The position numbers and the translations under genes were made by a program. Of a stretch of DNA of 64,000 bases, positions 34,605-41,807 are shown in pieces. This stretch comes from Acidobacteriota bacterium (lineage in GTDB: Bacteria > Acidobacteriota > Vicinamibacteria > Vicinamibacterales > UBA8438), in contig VXME01000046.1 of assembly GCA_009861545.1 (NCBI GenBank), positions 20,366 through 84,365 of the forward strand, read 5' to 3'. Within the stretch, counting starts at the first letter, position 1, and every line of letters starts with the position of its first letter. Under the pieces are notes generated by a model. It was not told where the DNA came from and searched no databases. It worked only from the letters and a program-made list of their open reading frames with translations.

Positions 34605-35133
34605 GAGCCTGCACGGCAGAAGCGGCCCGTGGAGGGCCGCGCTCCGGCGTGTGCGCGAGCGCCCGGACCGCGCAACGCGCGGCTATTCCTTCGTCGAGTT
34701 GCTCGTCGTCAGCAGCATTCTCCTGATCCTCGCGTCGGCGGTGGCGCCGCTCGCGCAGGTGACGATGCAGCGCCAACGGGAATCGGAGCTGCGGCGGGCC
34801 CTGCGCGAGATGCGGACGGCCATCGACCGCTACAAGGACGCGGTGGACCTCGGCGTCATCGGGGGTACGGATATCGATCCGGAGAACCAGGGCTATCCGC
34901 CCAGCCTCGGCACGCTGGTGGAGGGCGTGGAGCCGGTCGACGAGAGCACCGGCGGCGTGCTGCGCTTCCTGCGGCGGATTCCGATCGATCCGATGACGAA
35001 GAGCACCGACTGGGGCCTGCGGTCCTACCAGGACGATCCGGACGCGACACGTTGGGGTGGGGATAATGTGTACGACGTCTACACACGGTCGCGGGGCATG
35101 GCACTCGACGGCACGCGCTACCGGGACTGGTGA
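34576..35133 (+). CDS. Type II secretion-like major pseudopilin (GspG-type), copy 1
   Basis: 185 residues. Class III signal: cleavage after glycine in ATRG/YSFVELLVVSSILLILAS, with Glu at position +5 of the mature protein, so it is processed and methylated by a prepilin peptidase. The C-terminal domain resembles GspG (RALREMRTAIDRYKDAVD, YPPSLGTLVEGV, RFLRRIPIDPMT) and ends in DGTRYRDW. From the ATG at 34576 the leader would be 36 residues, unusually long; a GTG at 34651 would give an 11-residue leader and remove the overlap with the PilO-like gene, so the true start is uncertain. Confidence 0.88.
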   Translation: MTMPSASSPRSLHGRSGPWRAALRRVRERPDRATRGYSFVELLVVSSILLILASAVAPLAQVTMQRQRESELRRALREMRTAIDRYKDAVDLGVIGGTDIDPENQGYPPSLGTLVEGVEPVDESTGGVLRFLRRIPIDPMTKSTDWGLRSYQDDPDATRWGGDNVYDVYTRSRGMALDGTRYRDW

Positions 35134-35137
35134 CACG

Positions 35138-35533
35138 ATGCAGGACTGGCGGAACGCGCGCGGCTGGACGCTCATCGAGCTGACGATCGTCATCTCGCTG
35201 ATCACGGTACTGTCGACGATTGCCCTCGTCGGCTACGGCAACGCGGTGGCCCGCGCGCGCGAGGCGGTGCTCAAGGAGGATCTCTTCCGCATGCGCGACG
35301 CGATCGATCAGCACTACGCCGACCTCGGGGAGTACCCCCCGGATCTGCACGCCCTGGTGAGCGCCGGCTATCTGCGTGCGATTCCCGAGGATCCGATGAC
35401 GCGCTCGTCCGAGACCTGGGTGGTCGTGCCGGCGGAACCGGATCTGGCGGATCCGTTCGTGCAGGGCGTCTATGACATCAGGAGCGGGTCCGAGGGGATC
35501 GCCCTCGACGGCACCACCTACGCCGACTGGTAG
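35138..35533 (+). CDS. Type II secretion-like pseudopilin (GspG-type), copy 2
   Basis: 131 residues. Short leader with cleavage in NARG/WTLIELTIVISLITVLST, Glu at +5, followed by the N-terminal pilin helix. Soluble domain: LKEDLFRMRDAIDQHYADLG, YPPDLHALVSAGYLRAIPED and the end motif DGTTYADW, matching the end of copy 1 (DGTRYRDW). It is a paralogue of its upstream neighbour, 4 bp away. Calcium-site residues of true GspG cannot be confirmed by eye. Confidence 0.9.
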   Translation: MQDWRNARGWTLIELTIVISLITVLSTIALVGYGNAVARAREAVLKEDLFRMRDAIDQHYADLGEYPPDLHALVSAGYLRAIPEDPMTRSSETWVVVPAEPDLADPFVQGVYDIRSGSEGIALDGTTYADW

Positions 35534-35540
35534 GGACCGC

Positions 35541-36260
35541 GTGAAGATGCGCCGGCCACTGCGGGGGCAGCGGGGGTTCGCGATGGCGGCCCTGCTCGTC
35601 GTTCTCGCCATCATGAGCCTCATGTTGTCGATGGCGCTCCCCACCTGGCACCACGCGGCGCAGCGCGAGCGCGAGGCCGAGCTGATCTTCCGCGGCGAGC
35701 AGTACGCGCGGGCGATCATGCTCTATCAGCGGCAGACCCCCGGCGCCTATCCACCCGACGTCGATACGCTCGTGGAGGGCAGGTTCCTGCGCCGCGCCTA
35801 CCGTGATCCGATGACCGCCGGCGGTGAGTTCCGCCTCATTCTGCAGTCGGAGTTGTCGGAGTTCGGCGGTGCGGGGGGCGACGGGTCGCCAGCGGGCGGC
35901 GCATCCTCGGAAGCGGGGGGCGGGACGCGGCGTTCGGACGACGACGCGGGGAACAGACCGGGATTCATGCGGGGCGTCCGGCCGGTCGCGAATCGGGACG
36001 AGCGCGATCCCGGGGGCGTGGACGGCAACATCGCCGGCGTCGTGAGCCGTAGCGAGGAGACCTCGATCGCCCTCTACAACGGGCAGTCGAAGTACAGCGA
36101 CTGGGTCTTTCTCGGCGAGGGGTCGGCGGCGGGGGAGGCCGGCGGCGAGGCAGGGCAGCCGGAGCCAGGTCTGTCGGATCCCTTCGGCGGACCCTCGAGC
36201 CGGGGAGCGGGAATCGGCCCGGGAGCGTTCCGACAGGGCCGCGGCGGAGGCGGACGATGA
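35541..36260 (+). CDS. Atypical pseudopilin lacking Glu5, Gly/Ser-rich C-terminus
   Basis: 239 residues. Cleavage site RGQRG/FAMAALLVVLAIMSLML is pilin-like, but position +5 is Ala, not Glu, as in tip-type minor pseudopilins such as GspK. The helix and AAQREREAELIFRGEQYARA, YPPDVDTLVEGRFLRRAYRD resemble copies 1 and 2. After ~residue 115 a long Gly/Ser/Asp-rich stretch follows, then a segment NGQSKYSDWVFLGEG echoing the end motif of the other two, then a Gly/Pro tail. GTG at 35541 (AGGGA 5 bases upstream) or ATG at 35547 may be the start. It is the last gene of the cluster and convergent with the SSS transporter. Confidence 0.78.
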   Translation: MKMRRPLRGQRGFAMAALLVVLAIMSLMLSMALPTWHHAAQREREAELIFRGEQYARAIMLYQRQTPGAYPPDVDTLVEGRFLRRAYRDPMTAGGEFRLILQSELSEFGGAGGDGSPAGGASSEAGGGTRRSDDDAGNRPGFMRGVRPVANRDERDPGGVDGNIAGVVSRSEETSIALYNGQSKYSDWVFLGEGSAAGEAGGEAGQPEPGLSDPFGGPSSRGAGIGPGAFRQGRGGGGR

Positions 36261-36269
36261 CGGTGACGG

Positions 36270-38015
36270 TCAGTCGCCCGCCGGTCCGTTGCGGGTGAGG
36301 CCCCTGACGAGCCACGCGGCCGAAACGGCGGCGCCGACGAGCAGCAGCGCCCCGCCGGGAACCGAGCCGAACAACAGGCTGTGCGTCGCGGCGAGCGTCA
36401 GGTAGACGGCGGCGCAGCCGGCTCCCCAGCGGCGCAGATCGGGAAGCAGGGGCGCCGGCGCGGGCTCTGCCGCGGCGGACGCCACGCGGCGCCAGCCCGG
36501 ACCGGCGGGCCGCGTGCGGCGGTAGAAGCGGATCAGGTGCGCCAGCGGCTCGGGCGGGGTGGCCAGCGTGACGGCGATCCAGCAGGCCGTCGTCCAGGGT
36601 ACGAGATAGAGCAGCGAGTCGGGAAACGGAACGGCGGTGAAGAACCGCACGAAGGCGAAACCGGCGGCGGCCGCGGCCAGGGCCGTCAGCTCCGAGAGCG
36701 CCGTCACCCGCCACCAGTACCAGCGCAGGATCAGCACCAGGCCGACGCCGGCGCCGGACTCGAGCACGAACTCCCACGCCTGGCGGACCGATTCGAGTCC
36801 GAAGGTAATCACCCCGCTCGCCGCCATCACCAGGATGGTCGTCAGGCGCGAGACGCGCACCAGATGCGTCTGGTCGGCGTCCGGCCGCACGAACCGCTTG
36901 TACAGGTCGTTGACCAGGTACGACGTGCCCCAGTTGAGCTGCGTGGATACGGTGGACATGTAGGCGGCGAAGAACGCGCCGACGAGGAGGCCTCGCCAGC
37001 CCGACGGCAGGTGGTCGCGCAGGACGAGGACGTAGCCCGCTTCGCGATCGGAGAGGTTCGGATAGAGGACCAGAGCGGCGAGTGCGACCAGCACCCACGG
37101 CCAGGGGCGCAGGCAGTAGTGCGCCACCGTGAACCAGAGCGTCGCCAGAACCGCGTCCCGCTCGCTGCGCGCCGACATCATCCGCTGGGCGACGTAGCCG
37201 CCGCCGCCCGGCTCCTGCCCCGGATACCAGCTCGCCCACCACTGGACGCCGAGGTAGGCGACGAACGACGCGAGCGGCAGCGCCAGCATCGCGGCGGCGC
37301 CCGCCGGCGTTCCGTCCATCGGACCCACCGCCGGCCACAATCGGAAGGTGGATTCCGGAAGCGCGGCGCGCAGGCCGTCCAACCCGCCGACTCCGGGCGC
37401 GGCGAGCGCGTAGTACGCCAACCCGACGGCGCCGATCAACGCGATGGCGAACTGCACGAGGTCGGCCGCGACGACGCCCCGGAGGCCCGCCAGCGCGGCG
37501 TAGCCCCCGGTGGCCGCGAGTCCGACGAGCACCCCGGTCAGCCGCTCCCAGCCGAGCGCGACCGACAGCACCTTGGCGAGAGCCAGATTGACCCAGCCGA
37601 TCACGAGACAGTTGACCGCCAGTCCCAGGTACAGCGCGCGCACCGCACGCAGCGCGCGCGCGGCCCGTCCCGTGTAGCGCAACTCGACGAACTCGACGTC
37701 GGTCAGGATGCCCGCGCGGCGCCACAGCCGGGCGAAGAAGACGACGGTGAGCATGCTGCCGAGCGCCGCGTTCCACCAGAGCCAGTTGCCGGCGACGCCG
37801 CTGGCCGCCACGAGCCCGGTGACCGCGAGCGGCGTGTCCGCGGCGAACGTCGTCGCCACCATCGACGTTCCGGCCAGCCACCAGGGCAGATCGCGGCCGG
37901 ACAGGAAGTACTCCGAGAGGCTGCGTCCAGCCCGGCGGCCGTACGCGATACCCACGGCGATGGGGGCCGCGAGCGCGATGCCCAGCAGCAGCCAGTCGAT
38001 TGCCGTCAGCGCCAT
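36270..38015 (-). CDS. Sodium:solute symporter (SSS family), second symporter of the murQ operon
   Basis: 581 residues. LeuT-fold sodium symporter with about 13 membrane helices: DWLLLGIALAAPIAVGIAYG, SEYFLSGRDLPWWLAGTSMV, ATTFAADTPLAVTG (sodium-site region), WYPGQEPGGGGYVAQRMMSA, AYMSTVSTQLNWGTSYLVND. The sequence differs clearly from the other symporter at 39067 and carries a longer C-terminal part with extra helices. It is the last gene of the leftward series murQ-SSS-hydrolase-SSS, 2 bp after the hydrolase. It probably imports amino sugars or muropeptide fragments, but the substrate is inferred only from the neighbours. Confidence 0.88.
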   Translation of the reverse strand: MALTAIDWLLLGIALAAPIAVGIAYGRRAGRSLSEYFLSGRDLPWWLAGTSMVATTFAADTPLAVTGLVAASGVAGNWLWWNAALGSMLTVVFFARLWRRAGILTDVEFVELRYTGRAARALRAVRALYLGLAVNCLVIGWVNLALAKVLSVALGWERLTGVLVGLAATGGYAALAGLRGVVAADLVQFAIALIGAVGLAYYALAAPGVGGLDGLRAALPESTFRLWPAVGPMDGTPAGAAAMLALPLASFVAYLGVQWWASWYPGQEPGGGGYVAQRMMSARSERDAVLATLWFTVAHYCLRPWPWVLVALAALVLYPNLSDREAGYVLVLRDHLPSGWRGLLVGAFFAAYMSTVSTQLNWGTSYLVNDLYKRFVRPDADQTHLVRVSRLTTILVMAASGVITFGLESVRQAWEFVLESGAGVGLVLILRWYWWRVTALSELTALAAAAAGFAFVRFFTAVPFPDSLLYLVPWTTACWIAVTLATPPEPLAHLIRFYRRTRPAGPGWRRVASAAAEPAPAPLLPDLRRWGAGCAAVYLTLAATHSLLFGSVPGGALLLVGAAVSAAWLVRGLTRNGPAGD

Positions 38016-38017
38016 GT

Positions 38018-39070
38018 TCACCAGGCCGTCATCACCGCGTCGTGAAACGCCGGACGCACGGCGAGAATCGCCTCGTTGGACCGGGAAGGATGCACCCGGT
38101 TGGTCAGCAGGACCAGGTAGCGGTCCGCGACCGGGTCGATCCAGAGCGACGTCCCCGTGAATCCGGTGTGTCCGATCGAGGCCGGAGACAGGCGGGTCCC
38201 GCACGACGAGGTCGGCAGCATCGTATCCCAGCCGAGCGCACGCGAGCTGCCGGGCACCGCCGTCCGGGTCCGGAAGGCGTCGAACGTCGGCGGCGACGCG
38301 AGGGGGTTGTCTCCGTGCAGGCCGGCCAGCACGTCGCGCGCGAAGCCGCCGACGGCGACGACGGTGCCGAAGAGCCCCGCGTGTCCCGCCGCGCCCCCCA
38401 ACGCCCAGGCGTTCTCGTCGTGGACGTCGCCGACGAGCGTCCGCCCCCGCCAGGGGTCCATCTCCGTCGGCGCCGTGCGAGAGCGCCACGCCGGCGGCGG
38501 GTTGAAACAGATCTCCCCCCAGCCGCGACCCGCGGCGAGATCGTCGAACTGCGCGGCCAGACCCTCTCGCGCGGGGTGGCGGTCCGCGAGGATGAAGCCC
38601 AGCAGAATGAACCCGAGATCGCTGTAGATCGAGCGGGTGCGCGGCGCGTACTCCAACGGCAGCCCACAGATGGCGGGCTCGAACTCCGCGCGCTTCGAAT
38701 GATCGCGGAAGAACGGCAGGTGCGCCGTCAGGCCGGACGCGTGGGCCAGCAGGTCGCGCACGGTCACCGTCTGGCGATCCGTCCCGCGCCAGGTCGCGAG
38801 CGCGGAGGCGACGGGCAGATCGAGCGGCGTCAGGCCGGCATCGACCTGGCGCATGGCCAGAGTCGTCGTCGCGATGACCTTGGTGAGCGAAGCCAGGTCG
38901 AAGACGGTTTCCGACGTCGCCCGCGGGCTGTCGGCCTCGAACGTGAGCCGGCCCGCCGCATGCCGCCACCGATGTCCCGTCCGGTTGCCCACTTCCGCGA
39001 CCGCGGCGGGGCAGGCGCCTGCCCGGACGGCGTCGTCCAGTACTCGCGCCGCGGCGGCGAAGCCGTTCAT
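38018..39070 (-). CDS. Class C beta-lactamase-like serine hydrolase
   Basis: 350 residues. Penicillin-binding-protein/beta-lactamase-fold serine hydrolase with S61-L-T-K64 (FDLASLTKVIATT), a Tyr motif YSDLGF (YxN variant with Asp), and HTGFTG in place of KTG. Such proteins act as DD-peptidases or esterases more often than as beta-lactamases. No signal peptide is evident, implying a cytoplasmic or unusually exported enzyme. The start overlaps the stop of the upstream symporter gene (ATGA). Being in a murQ operon it may trim muropeptides; it should not be read as an antibiotic-resistance gene. Confidence 0.87.
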   Translation of the reverse strand: MNGFAAAARVLDDAVRAGACPAAVAEVGNRTGHRWRHAAGRLTFEADSPRATSETVFDLASLTKVIATTTLAMRQVDAGLTPLDLPVASALATWRGTDRQTVTVRDLLAHASGLTAHLPFFRDHSKRAEFEPAICGLPLEYAPRTRSIYSDLGFILLGFILADRHPAREGLAAQFDDLAAGRGWGEICFNPPPAWRSRTAPTEMDPWRGRTLVGDVHDENAWALGGAAGHAGLFGTVVAVGGFARDVLAGLHGDNPLASPPTFDAFRTRTAVPGSSRALGWDTMLPTSSCGTRLSPASIGHTGFTGTSLWIDPVADRYLVLLTNRVHPSRSNEAILAVRPAFHDAVMTAW

Positions 39071-40575
39071 TCCGGCTCTCCGGGGTTTGCAGCCTGCCGG
39101 ATACGGTTCGCGGCGTATCCCACGCCGATCGTGGCGGCCGAACCGACGAGCACGTACCACTGCCAGGACAGGTCGCTCAGCAGGCTCACGGACACTATCG
39201 TGACCACACCACCGGCGAGCCCCGCAAGCCCGACCCCGGAGGTGGGTCTGGAAATCAGCACGCTGAGCAGGAACACGCCGAGCATCAGGCCGCCGCTGAA
39301 GAACTGCACGGCGAGCACATCGTCGATGACCCGCTGCGACACGCCCATGGCGGCGACCGCGACGCATGCCTGCACCGCCGCCCAGGCGCCGGTCGCCCAG
39401 CGGGACGCGCGAAGCGCCCGCGCCTCGGATCGCGGTCCGGCCGTGCCCTCCAGGTAAAAGTCGCCTATGGTCGACGCGGCCGAGGAGTTCAGCGACGACG
39501 ACAGGGTCGACATCGCGGCCGCGACGACCGCCGCCAGAACGAGTCCCCGGAGTCCCGTCGGCAGGTGGGTCATCAGGAAGAGCGGGAAGACACGGTCCGT
39601 CTGCACGGCGCCCTCCACGACGATCGGGGCGAGCGCCGGCGACTCGCCGGCCGCGTAGAACGACCACAGCAGGACCCCGATTCCCAGAAACAGGGCGAAC
39701 TGGAAGAACACGAAGACCCCGCTCGCGACGAGCGCCAGGCGCGCGTCGGCAAGGGACCGGCTGCACAGGTAGCGTTGCACGAACATCTGATCCGTTCCGT
39801 GCGTGGACGCCGTGAAGACCGCACCGCCGAACACGCCGGACCAGAACGTGTAGTCCCGTCGCAGATCCCACGCGAAATCGAACAGGACCAGCTTGCCGGC
39901 CTCCTCGGCCGCCGCCGCCGCCTCTCGCGCCCCTCCCGGCAGCCCGGCGAGCAGCATCGCGGCGGCGACGAGCGCGCCGGACAGGTAGATGGCGAGCTGG
40001 ACAACGTCCATCCAGATCACCGCGGTCATGCCGCCGACCCACGTGTAGGCGAGCGTGGCCGCGGCGATGACCCCGATGGCGAAGATCACCACCGGCGTCT
40101 GGGGCAGGCCCGACAGTCCGACCGCGTCGGTGACGGTCGTGAGCATTGCGGCCAGCACCAGCGCGGTGGCGAACAGGCGCAGTCCGTCCGCCACGTTGCG
40201 CGTCAGGAGAAAAACCACCGCCGCCCCGCGGCCGAATGCCTGCCCGACCCGTGCGCTGAGCAACTGGTACGCGGAGAGCAGATCGCGGCTGAAGTAGGCC
40301 GGCAGCAGGACGAAGGCGACGAGCACGCGCCCCGCGAGATAGCCGAGGGCGAGCTGGAGGAACGTCAGGTTGCTCCCGAACGCGTAGGCCGGGACGCTGA
40401 TCACCGTTACCGTGCTCGTCTCCGTCGCGACGATGGAGCCTGCGACCGCCCACCACGGCATGCGCCGTCCGGTCAGGTAGTAGTCGCGCACGGTCGTTCG
40501 ACCGCGGGCGAGCCGGCGTCCACCCCATATAACCAGGAACAGATACGCGGCGACGACCGCCAGGTCGAACGGCAT
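39067..40575 (-). CDS. Sodium:solute symporter (SSS family), first symporter of the murQ operon
   Basis: 502 residues with about 13 membrane helices. Motifs: TTVRDYYLTGRRMPWWAVAG, SIVATETSTVTVISVPAYAF (sodium/substrate-site helix), STHGTDQMFVQRYLCSRSLA, VAAAMSTLSSSLNSSAASTI (sodium-site helix 8), all typical of the SSS branch that accompanies murQ in other phyla. It lies 3 bp after murQ, and its stop overlaps the hydrolase start. Predicted cargo: MurNAc or anhydro-sugars/muropeptides; inference from context. Confidence 0.9.
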   Translation of the reverse strand: MPFDLAVVAAYLFLVIWGGRRLARGRTTVRDYYLTGRRMPWWAVAGSIVATETSTVTVISVPAYAFGSNLTFLQLALGYLAGRVLVAFVLLPAYFSRDLLSAYQLLSARVGQAFGRGAAVVFLLTRNVADGLRLFATALVLAAMLTTVTDAVGLSGLPQTPVVIFAIGVIAAATLAYTWVGGMTAVIWMDVVQLAIYLSGALVAAAMLLAGLPGGAREAAAAAEEAGKLVLFDFAWDLRRDYTFWSGVFGGAVFTASTHGTDQMFVQRYLCSRSLADARLALVASGVFVFFQFALFLGIGVLLWSFYAAGESPALAPIVVEGAVQTDRVFPLFLMTHLPTGLRGLVLAAVVAAAMSTLSSSLNSSAASTIGDFYLEGTAGPRSEARALRASRWATGAWAAVQACVAVAAMGVSQRVIDDVLAVQFFSGGLMLGVFLLSVLISRPTSGVGLAGLAGGVVTIVSVSLLSDLSWQWYVLVGSAATIGVGYAANRIRQAANPGEPE

Positions 40576-40578
40576 CTG

Positions 40579-41517
40579 CTATCGTGGGTCGATCGTCCTG
40601 CGCAACCGCCCGTCGCTCTCTTCGCCGATGGCGGCCCGCACCGAATCGTTCGCCTGCTTGAGGCGCGCCAGCGATTCGGAGTAGCCGACCCGGGCGTGGG
40701 CCATGACGATGGCCGCCTTCACGTTCCAATGCGCCCGATTCAGGAGCTCTCCCGCTTCCTCGTGGTCGAGTCCGGTGACGGTCGTGATGATGCGCCGCGC
40801 CCGGTCGCGCGCCTTCTCGGAGCCGGCGTCCACGTCCACCATGAGGTTGCCGTAGGTCTTGCCGAGGTGCACCATCGCCACCGTCGTGAGCATGTTGAGC
40901 ACCATCTTGGTCGCCGTGCCGGCCTTCAGCCGGGTCGAGCCGGCGATGACCTCCGGTCCGACGGCGGGGGAGATGACGATGTCGACGAACGTCTGCAGCT
41001 CCGTGCCCGGCCAGCAGGTGACGAAGACGATCTTGACGCCGTTCCGGCGCGCGCGCGTCAGCGCACCCCGGACGAACTGGGTCATTCCGCTCGCCGAGAT
41101 GCCGACGAGCGCGTCCCGGCGCGTCGGGTGCAGGCGGGCAACGGCCCGTGCGCCTTCCTCGAAATTATCCTCCACCCCGGCCTGCGACCGGAAGAACGCG
41201 GCCCGGCCGCCGGCCATGATCGCCTGGACGAGGTGCGCCGGGGTGCTGAATGTCGGTCCCATCTCGGCTGCTTCGAGGACGCCGAGCCGGCCGCTCGTCC
41301 CCGCGCCGACGAAGATCAGGCGTCCTCCCTTGTGGAGCGAGGCCGTGATGAGGTCCGAGGCGGTTGCGATGCGTGCCCTTTCGCGGGCCACCGCCGTGAG
41401 GATCTTGCGGTCCTCGCGCAGCATCAGGTCGATCATGTCCTCCGTGGACGCCTGATCCAGCGCTAGGCTGGCGGGGTTGATGGCTTCGGTCGGAAGGTCC
41501 TTCCACTTCGAGGACAT
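40579..41517 (-). CDS. murQ: N-acetylmuramic acid 6-phosphate etherase
   Basis: 312 residues. SIS-domain lyase that removes D-lactate from MurNAc-6-phosphate to give GlcNAc-6-phosphate in cell-wall recycling. The start MSSKWKDLPTEAINPASLAL is characteristic; the sugar-phosphate loop is FVGAGTSGRLGVLEAAEMGP with the catalytic-type Glu85; VGISASGMTQFVRGAL and STRLKAGTATKMVLNMLTT complete the signature. ATG at 41517 is chosen for this start. It is the first gene of a leftward four-gene operon. A MurNAc kinase (AmgK/MurK) is not visible here. Confidence 0.95.
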   Translation of the reverse strand: MSSKWKDLPTEAINPASLALDQASTEDMIDLMLREDRKILTAVARERARIATASDLITASLHKGGRLIFVGAGTSGRLGVLEAAEMGPTFSTPAHLVQAIMAGGRAAFFRSQAGVEDNFEEGARAVARLHPTRRDALVGISASGMTQFVRGALTRARRNGVKIVFVTCWPGTELQTFVDIVISPAVGPEVIAGSTRLKAGTATKMVLNMLTTVAMVHLGKTYGNLMVDVDAGSEKARDRARRIITTVTGLDHEEAGELLNRAHWNVKAAIVMAHARVGYSESLARLKQANDSVRAAIGEESDGRLRRTIDPR

Positions 41518-41577
41518 GCGGAGACTCACCTGCCGTCGTGATCCGCCGCCGCGGCGCCGGGTCGGCCGCCGCGCCGG

Positions 41578-41607
41578 TTGACGCTCTCCGGAAGGACGGA
41601 GTATAAA
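41578..41607 (+). promoter_or_regulatory. strong promoter of the hom operon
   Basis: TTGACG (41578-41583), 18 bases, TATAAA (41602-41607) gives a near-consensus sigma70 promoter with predicted start near 41614, leaving a leader of about 190 nt before the hom start codon. Confidence 0.75.
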
Positions 41608-41679
41608 GATCGATTGTCTCGTGACCAGCGGGCCGTCATGTGGAAACCTAACGCCGCGCCGACCGGTCGTCCATTCACG

Positions 41680-41727
41680 ATGTCCATGCGGACCGCGGCC
41701 ATGAGGGCGGATACCGCGAGCGGATGA
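41680..41727 (+). promoter_or_regulatory. possible leader-peptide frame in the hom leader
   Basis: A 15-codon frame (MSMRTAAMRADTASG, stop TGA at 41725-41727) lies between the promoter and the terminator. It holds three Met and two Thr codons, end products of the pathway, which would fit ribosome-mediated attenuation. No ribosome-binding site is visible and codon enrichment is modest, so this is only a candidate. Confidence 0.3.
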
Positions 41728-41755
41728 CGCAGCCGGCACATTGTAGTGATCCCGG

Positions 41756-41790
41756 GGCCATCATCCGCAAGCAGGGTGATGGCCTTTTTT
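41756..41790 (+). terminator. intrinsic terminator/attenuator just upstream of hom
   Basis: GGCCATCATCC (41756-41766) pairs with GGGTGATGGCC (41774-41784), an 11-bp stem with one G-U pair and a 7-base loop, followed directly by six T residues (41785-41790). It ends 17 bases before the hom GTG, on the same strand, with no upstream plus-strand gene to terminate. It is therefore best read as a regulatory attenuator. Confidence 0.85.
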
Positions 41791-41807
41791 CTGAACGGCA
41801 GGATCTC

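Noticed and set aside
38018..39070. Antibiotic-resistance beta-lactamase
   Set aside because: The SxxK hydrolase lacks an export signal and the KTG/YxN forms of true class C enzymes, and it sits in a cell-wall recycling operon.
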